Assembly: GCA_030765045.1 (NCBI GenBank)
Contig: CM060967.1
Coordinates: 146,955,751-147,019,750 of the forward strand
Source of the DNA: Tenodera sinensis
Taxonomy: Eukaryota; Arthropoda; Insecta; Mantodea; Mantidae
Direction of reading: 5' to 3'
Length of the DNA stretch: 64,000 nucleotides
In this document: piece by piece, positions 58,920-64,000 of the stretch
Layout of the letters: each line of letters begins with the position of its first letter
Position numbering within the stretch: the first letter of the stretch is position 1
Program-made: the position numbers and the translations under genes
Notes under the pieces: model-generated
The model's database searches: none
What the model was told of the DNA's origin: nothing
Seen by the model: only the letters and a program-made list of their open reading frames with translations

Positions 58920-60545
58920 CGTAGTTACTAGCGAACAAAAACTATACGCCACATTCTAACAAAACGTAAAACACGTTATCAAAACATAAAATACAGGTTG
59001 AGTAGAACATAAAATACACTTTAATGTAGATCACCTATATCTTATTTTTCTTGATAATAATATGCAAACACTTTCTCCCCTAATTGATAATTATTGTAAT
59101 ATTATAGTCTGTAATATTTATTGGAGGCACATTTTCTCTATTATCAGAAATACTGTCTTTCACATCCTTGCCAGTAATTAAAATGTCTCCCCTTTTCGAC
59201 TTCCCATTAAAATACACCAACAAAGAATCATTTACGTCTGCTTTATTACCCAAACATCAGCCCTTGAATGTCGTATAACTAAATACATAAGCTTTCCTTG
59301 CATTTCTAGATGTATAATAGGTAATAGTTGCACTTTGGAGTGATTTTAAAACTTTTCCTGCTGAACTGTGAGAGTCGCCTTCTTCACTCATTTTCACTTT
59401 CCTGCTACGTATAGTAAGTAGAGGAAGTATTATATTCCACCCAAAAAATTGATGTCCAGATTTTACCGGAAATATATGATTTGAAGCTCTCTGAATCCAA
59501 CAAAGTATTTTTAGAAAAAGATGCGCGCATGTGTGTGTATTTATGCGCACGCGCGTTTGTGTCCGTCAGTCTGTGGGCAACATAACTCAAAAACGAAAAT
59601 TCGGTTAAAAACCAAGTGTACATTTTTTCAGTATGTGACACGAATATTTTGAAGAAAGTTGCTCCACCTTAAACCACCCTTTACATTGAAAATTTTAATT
59701 TTCTCGAGAATGGCCCTAACGATTTTTATTAAAATGTCACATGTTTAAGACATTTTTATGACAAACGGAATGTATATTTTTAATTTTCTGGATATAGCCA
59801 ACATAGTCTTGTTTACTCTTGACGACTTTTGAATAACTCGTAAACCGTAAGAGATAGACCAAATCTTACTATACAACAAATGTAGAATTTGCTAAAACAC
59901 ACAATTTGTGTCTCAATAAACTTTTTGTGGAGTGAACCATTTTGGAGATATTGCTTGTTATTTGTGTGAGTTTTGGAATGCCTAAACGTTCGTCAAATGG
60001 AGCATCGTTATTCATTTCTATATCTTAGCTGTGCAAAGAGAAAGGAATCTCAAAGTTTTAAAAGATTTGACTATCGCACAAAGCCTACTGTATACCCATA
60101 TTCCACTTGCACCTACAAGGAAATAAGCAATAAGATAATTTCTGCAAATGTTTATCTCAACTAGAAATAAAAGTTTGAAAGAATGCTTAGTACAAGAGTA
60201 GAGAAAGTCATGTGAGTGCAACACATCAGATCTTTACTTTAAAATCACGTATGAAACTAGCATCCAAAATTGCAGAATATAACAGCAATGTTAATGTATC
60301 GAGACCTTTTTTTTTTTTTTTTTTCCAAAGCCCAAATTGCTCTTCTCTAAGCATATAAATGAATTTAATTAAACATACAAAATATACAACATATACTAAA
60401 ATAATCTTAACGTAGATAGAATATTGTAGACAACCAATTCAAACTTGGTTTTAATGACTCGCAAATCTTAGAACACTTCCTTCGATCGTTTTTCAACTTA
60501 CTGAACCTCTACTTTTGTAACTAGTACTCTAAATATCTATTATAG
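58920..60545 (-). mobile_element. Repeat R2, copy B, split by R1
   Basis: Left half 58920-59394 and right half 60236-60545 match 24495-25195 as one continuous sequence. The minus-strand coding remnant has SDNRENVPPINITDYN (59099-59150 region) and KVKMSEEGDSHSSAGKV, LQSATITYY (about 59330-59395), then continues beyond the R1 insert with sequence matching the N-terminal part of copy A. An 18-base T run (60306-60323) disrupts the right half. The unknown protein is therefore dead in this copy as well. Confidence 0.65.
59395..60235 (-). mobile_element. R1 element, full-length copy in R2
   Basis: Reverse orientation. At the left lies the 3' foldback ACTTTCCTGCTACGTATAGT with AGTAGAGGAAGT (59395-59427). 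Then come TTTTACCGGAAATATATGAT, TGTGTGTATTTATGCGCACG (microsatellite position), CATAACTCAAAAACGAAAAT, TGGCCCTAACGATTTTTATT, TTACTATACAACAAATGTAG, TTTTGGAGATATTGCTTGTT and CACCTACAAGGAAATAAGCA. It closes with the complement of TCTGATGTGTTGCACTCACA. Because R2 copy A lacks it, its limits can be read by comparison: empty site at 24907-24932, filled flanks at 59386-59394 and 60228-60245. A short A/T-rich overlap leaves the target duplication undecided (none, or about 4-8 bp). Confidence 0.9.
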
Positions 60546-62340
60546 GTAATATTATGACTGAAGTGTTTGAAAGGATACATGAAATCATAATAGTTTGTAT
60601 AAGATTGCACTTAACAATGCGGCTGAATTATTCTTAGCTATTAGAATTAATGTTTAGTTTTTCTGGATAGACGGAAGGCACTTTCCAGACTTGTATTTCC
60701 CTAGAACTGTTGAACTAAAAAGTAAACTGATGTTTTATCTCTTAATTTCTAAATTGCTTATCTTTTTGCAAAAGGTGTTGTGAAGAGAGTGCACGTGTGT
60801 CATTGCCCCGAGACAGGTTTCTCGTAGTGTTTTCACGGATCGGTGAGAGGGAAACCAGAAATTTTTTATATTCAGCTTTAAATAAAAAGCGTTTAAAATA
60901 GTTTTAACTGAGTCGGGAATGGATATAGAGACCTTCACGATTTTATGCATTCATATCTTAAGTGTCTCTTTTGTTTACCTTCTTACTAATTGAATATTAT
61001 AAATTTAATATAATTAATTTATTTACGTTTTCATAGTACAACCGAAAACAAGTGAAATTAACAATCAATAAATTCAACATACTGTCAAGCTTATTTTCAC
61101 CACCTCATTAAGGGAAATGGATTTGTTTTGGAACATAATTTTCGCTTCTTTTATAATCCGCTATTGCAGTGTGTGTCTGTGACTATTTTTAGTTCCTCAC
61201 TGCCTAGCATCAGTCGAAGAGCTTGAAGATTCTTATATTTTACTCACAGGAGTAGTATGGATGTATTATATTGATGAAAGATTCAAGATTACTTCCGAGA
61301 ATGTCCTAAATAGTTCGTTTGCACTCAGAAACTGCCATATGAATCATCTTACAAAATCCTTCGCTTAACAGTGGCGGACATCGTGCCTAATGAAAAATGG
61401 CTTGGCACAACTAACAATCATAGAAATTCAATATTACTTGCAAAACTCACAGCAAATAATTGATTTCAATTATTAATATCAGCTGCAAAACAGATTCATT
61501 TATAAGCATCGCATAAAAATTACAATTCCTTTCACTTCACAGTGTAGATTCAACATTTTCCGTCCTTAAACTATCGATCAGTGTTCATTCTTCTTCTTTG
61601 TTGTAGAACATTCAGTAAAATAAGTCAGTTGCTGCCTCTGTTCTCACACGATCATTTCATGGGGCTTTCTGCTGCCTCTATTTCTACAGTTGGAATAATT
61701 TCAGAGAGCTTACACAAAATACTGCCTCAGTTTCTTCCCACTATTGATGTCTTCATTATCTTCCACATCCAGTGATATATAATATATGGGTTGTTGTACA
61801 TTATATAGTTGTCAAAATCGCATTTAAATAACAAGCTGTAACTGCCACACCCTTTTGTAGTTTTTTTTAGTGTTTACCCCTTGATTTTATTTTTCCGCAG
61901 TTTATAATAATTTTCTACACGTAGGTACCTTTATCTCCAAAGTTCTTGCATCTCACATGAACTTTAAAATGTGTGGATCGGTTACGCCATATTTTGCATA
62001 TAATTTAGAAACTTTAATGTTACATATTACAAAATTTGAACTAATATTTTAAATTATGCATAAACAGGAATTTTCACTATAGAATTAGAATTCTGAAAAA
62101 CTAGTCCACCGTTCTCTGGGTTCACCATAACTTCAAGTTCATTAGCACAGAGTGTTGTTCAAACAAGTGCACCTAAGTAAACACATGCATATCATTATTA
62201 ATTTACATGGATGTCACATGTCTTGCTTTGGGCCTACAAACTTGATTTTCGCATACATTCTACCCCAACTGTTGTACAATATTTAGTGAAAAACTATTAT
62301 TATAGTTGTAATGGTTTAGCTGATGCTCCCTAAATGTGAA
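60546..62340. other. No recognised gene
   Basis: AT-rich DNA. Frames up to 71 codons without motifs. The patch 60770-60850 is slightly GC-richer but non-coding as far as I can tell. Confidence 0.5.
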
Positions 62341-62344
62341 AAAT

Positions 62345-62565
62345 ATATATTTAGGAGCACGTCTATAGATGTGTGCGCATATCTGTGAGCAGCATAGCTC
62401 AAAAACGAAAACTCCTTTAAGTGTCAAATTTGGCATTTAAGTTCAGCGTCTTCCAAGGATGTGACACAAAGATTTTTAGGAAAATCTCCTCCCCAAATTA
62501 ATCTATACGTGGGAAAAATATTTTTGCTTTCTCAAGAATAGCTCTAACAATTTTCAACAAGACCG
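62345..62565 (-). mobile_element. R1 element, fragment cut by a SINE
   Basis: AAATATATATTTAGGAGCAC, GTGTGCGCATATCTGTGAGC (microsatellite position), CATAGCTCAAAAACGAAAAC, AGGATGTGACACAAAGATTT and AGAATAGCTCTAACAATTTT are in R1 order. It is replaced by GC-rich SINE sequence from about 62566. Confidence 0.8.
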
Positions 62566-63080
62566 CCTCTTGGTCTTTTGGCATGCTAACAATCAAATCC
62601 AGGGGTATCTCGTTTGATTCGCAGCTGGAGGGTGGAAGGTGTGGAGGTGAAGGGAAATCACAAGTCCACAGGGGGCGGGAATGGAGCAGAGCCACAGAGA
62701 CGTGCGGAAGTCCCTAACAGTTGGACAGACAGCCACCTACCGCACCCACCACCGAACGAGAGCGTCGAAACGACCCTACCGGACTGGGCAGCAGTACGAT
62801 CTACCCCAAGAGGGGCCAGGGGAGAAGATTTACAAAGCGCAAGCAACCGCAACATCTGCCTGCACCACTGCGCCTACAACCAGACCGGAAATATGACAAA
62901 GGAAATTAAACGACGAAAGGAATAAAAGGAAACCTTTGATTGAAACTAAACACCCCAGCATAAGCCTAAGTGACAAGGGAAACCACGGAAAAGCAGGTCA
63001 GAGTGCGTAGTCGCCGGGATCGAACCCGAGACGCGAGTCGCACATATTATTGCACCACCACCTCGCTCGATGAGTTTTAG
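62566..63080 (-). mobile_element. tRNA-derived SINE, long GC-rich form
   Basis: On the minus strand the head is CGAGCGAGGTGGTGGTGCAA (A box region) and CTCGGGTTCGATCCCGG (B box near 63015-63031). The body follows with TTTTCCGTGGTTTCCCTTGT and CACTTAGGCTTATGCTGGGG, a variant of the SINE-A core. About 280 bp of strongly GC-rich sequence (62610-62890) continues it. Overlapping frames on both strands in this part (up to 103 codons) are a GC effect and share no domain. The total of about 515 bp agrees with the 3.2- and 40.6-kb copies. Confidence 0.7.
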
Positions 63081-63084
63081 GAAT

Positions 63085-64000
63085 TCAAGCCCTGGACTGT
63101 TGAACTATTATTCCTTACCTGGTGGAAATAAATCACATTTCTGGATCAGACCACATATCCTGCTGGAAATAAGGACTTGTGTACTTTTGTCACATCATAT
63201 TGCACCATTTTGAAACCTTTTGTGACATAACATGTGAAGAAGACAAAGAAACTCCATTAGTAACAATTGCCGATATGGATGATGGAATCATTTTGTAACA
63301 ATAATGAAGTCAGACCGTTGCAGGATATGATTAGGCGAAACAAAATGAGTTTGTGGTGAAAGTTACAGCGAATAATGCAGATTTCCAGTATGCACATTGG
63401 AGGCCATCTAGTATTAGAGTTATCTTGAGTGTTTTTGTGGTTATCGTAATGTCGGCGAAGTTTTAGCATCAAGAAAAGCATTAAGTATAGTTAAGCTGTA
63501 AGAACAGCCTTTCGCATGCTGTTTTTACAGATTTCTAGTGTTGGTATTCGATTAAATGACCATTAAAGATGTGTTCTTGAAATTTATACAGGTTTTCTAA
63601 GCTTTCATTTATAATATAAATCAACATTCTACAAATACTATAGTTTTAAATATAATTTTAAAGAAAATTACTTGTTAAAGAAATATTAAATATTAATACC
63701 TTTTAAAAATTAACTGTTTAGAATTAAGTAAATACCATTCATATTTTCACTTATTATTGTAATATTAAGAAGCAGTAAAGGTTTCAGCTCTTTAGTTTAA
63801 ATAATGCACTAATAATGTGCAGATGAATATCACAAATTGAGGGGCCCACAGGGAAAGGGACATTGACACCTGGACGTGTTTTTTTTTTCCCCCCAGAGGG
63901 AGAGAATTAAGGGCAAGGTACAGTTTAAAATGTTCACATAGTATATGTAAAATATGTAAAAGTTTGGGTTATTGGACGCAGCAAACATGAATGTGTATTT
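63085..64000. other. AT-rich DNA, no recognised gene
   Basis: A 74-codon minus frame (63257-63481) has no motif. A T run changing into a C run (63878-63894) is the only notable detail. Confidence 0.5.

Noticed and set aside
62614..62925. Overlapping 62-103-codon frames in the GC-rich segment
   Set aside because: Open frames on both strands and in several phases are expected at high GC. The segment is the body of a SINE with A and B boxes.

Overview
This is a 64-kb stretch of AT-rich eukaryotic nuclear DNA in which I find no host protein-coding gene. The evidence is its content: tRNA-derived SINEs with A and B box promoters, non-LTR retrotransposon 3' ends, Harbinger and hAT DNA transposons with target-site duplications (TSDs), a probable solo LTR, several 200-600 bp (ATT)n arrays, and many copies of a roughly 1-kb non-coding dispersed repeat. 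Every sizeable open frame I examined is a transposon remnant or a product of simple or dispersed repeats. The picture fits an intron or intergenic region of an arthropod with a large, repeat-bloated genome. A cockroach- or other polyneopteran-type insect is my guess, with low confidence.

Layout. 0-9 kb: mostly unannotatable AT-rich DNA with an (AAT)n array (2.9 kb), a long GC-rich SINE (3.2 kb), a MITE (4.1 kb; its inverted partner lies at 9.7 kb), two possibly related diverged repeats (4.5 and 7 kb) and the first R1 copy (6.4 kb). 9-18 kb: SINEs and several R1 copies, one with a (CA)n tract (15.3 kb) and one inverted R1 pair (16.8-17.6 kb). 18-25 kb: tetranucleotide repeats, a SINE followed by a ~120-bp tandem array (20.0-20.5 kb), a 60-nt foldback (22.4 kb), and repeat R2 copy A (24.5-25.2 kb), which carries a fossil reading frame. 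26.4-27.0 kb: a 600-bp compound (ATT)n array. 29-30 kb: a near-complete R1 copy. 32.0-32.9 kb: probable solo LTR. 33.3-34.5 kb: a SINE and a 911-bp Harbinger derivative. 35-38 kb: R1 copies and a reverse-transcriptase remnant. 39.5-41.1 kb: two SINEs around a 440-bp ATT array. 44.2-45.5 kb: a hAT element holding an R1 copy that itself holds a SINE-tail insertion. 46-50 kb: repeat E640, a SINE, and R1 interrupted by a 5'-truncated retrotransposon. 51.7-52.1 kb: another (AAT)n array. 53-58 kb: R1 fragments, the inverted E640 partner, a second reverse-transcriptase remnant and a SINE. 58-64 kb: old R1, R2 copy B interrupted by a full-length R1 copy, and a GC-rich SINE.

The main theme is nested insertion. 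Several elements can be ordered in time: R2 before R1; hAT before R1 before SINE tail; R1 before the LINE. The most interesting item is R1: about 1 kb, non-coding, roughly twenty copies. It has a constant 5' end (TCTGATGTGTTGCACTCACATG), a 3' foldback built on ACTTTCTCTAC, and a purine/pyrimidine microsatellite at a fixed internal position. I cannot assign it to a class with certainty. A non-autonomous Helentron/HINE-like element is my working hypothesis.
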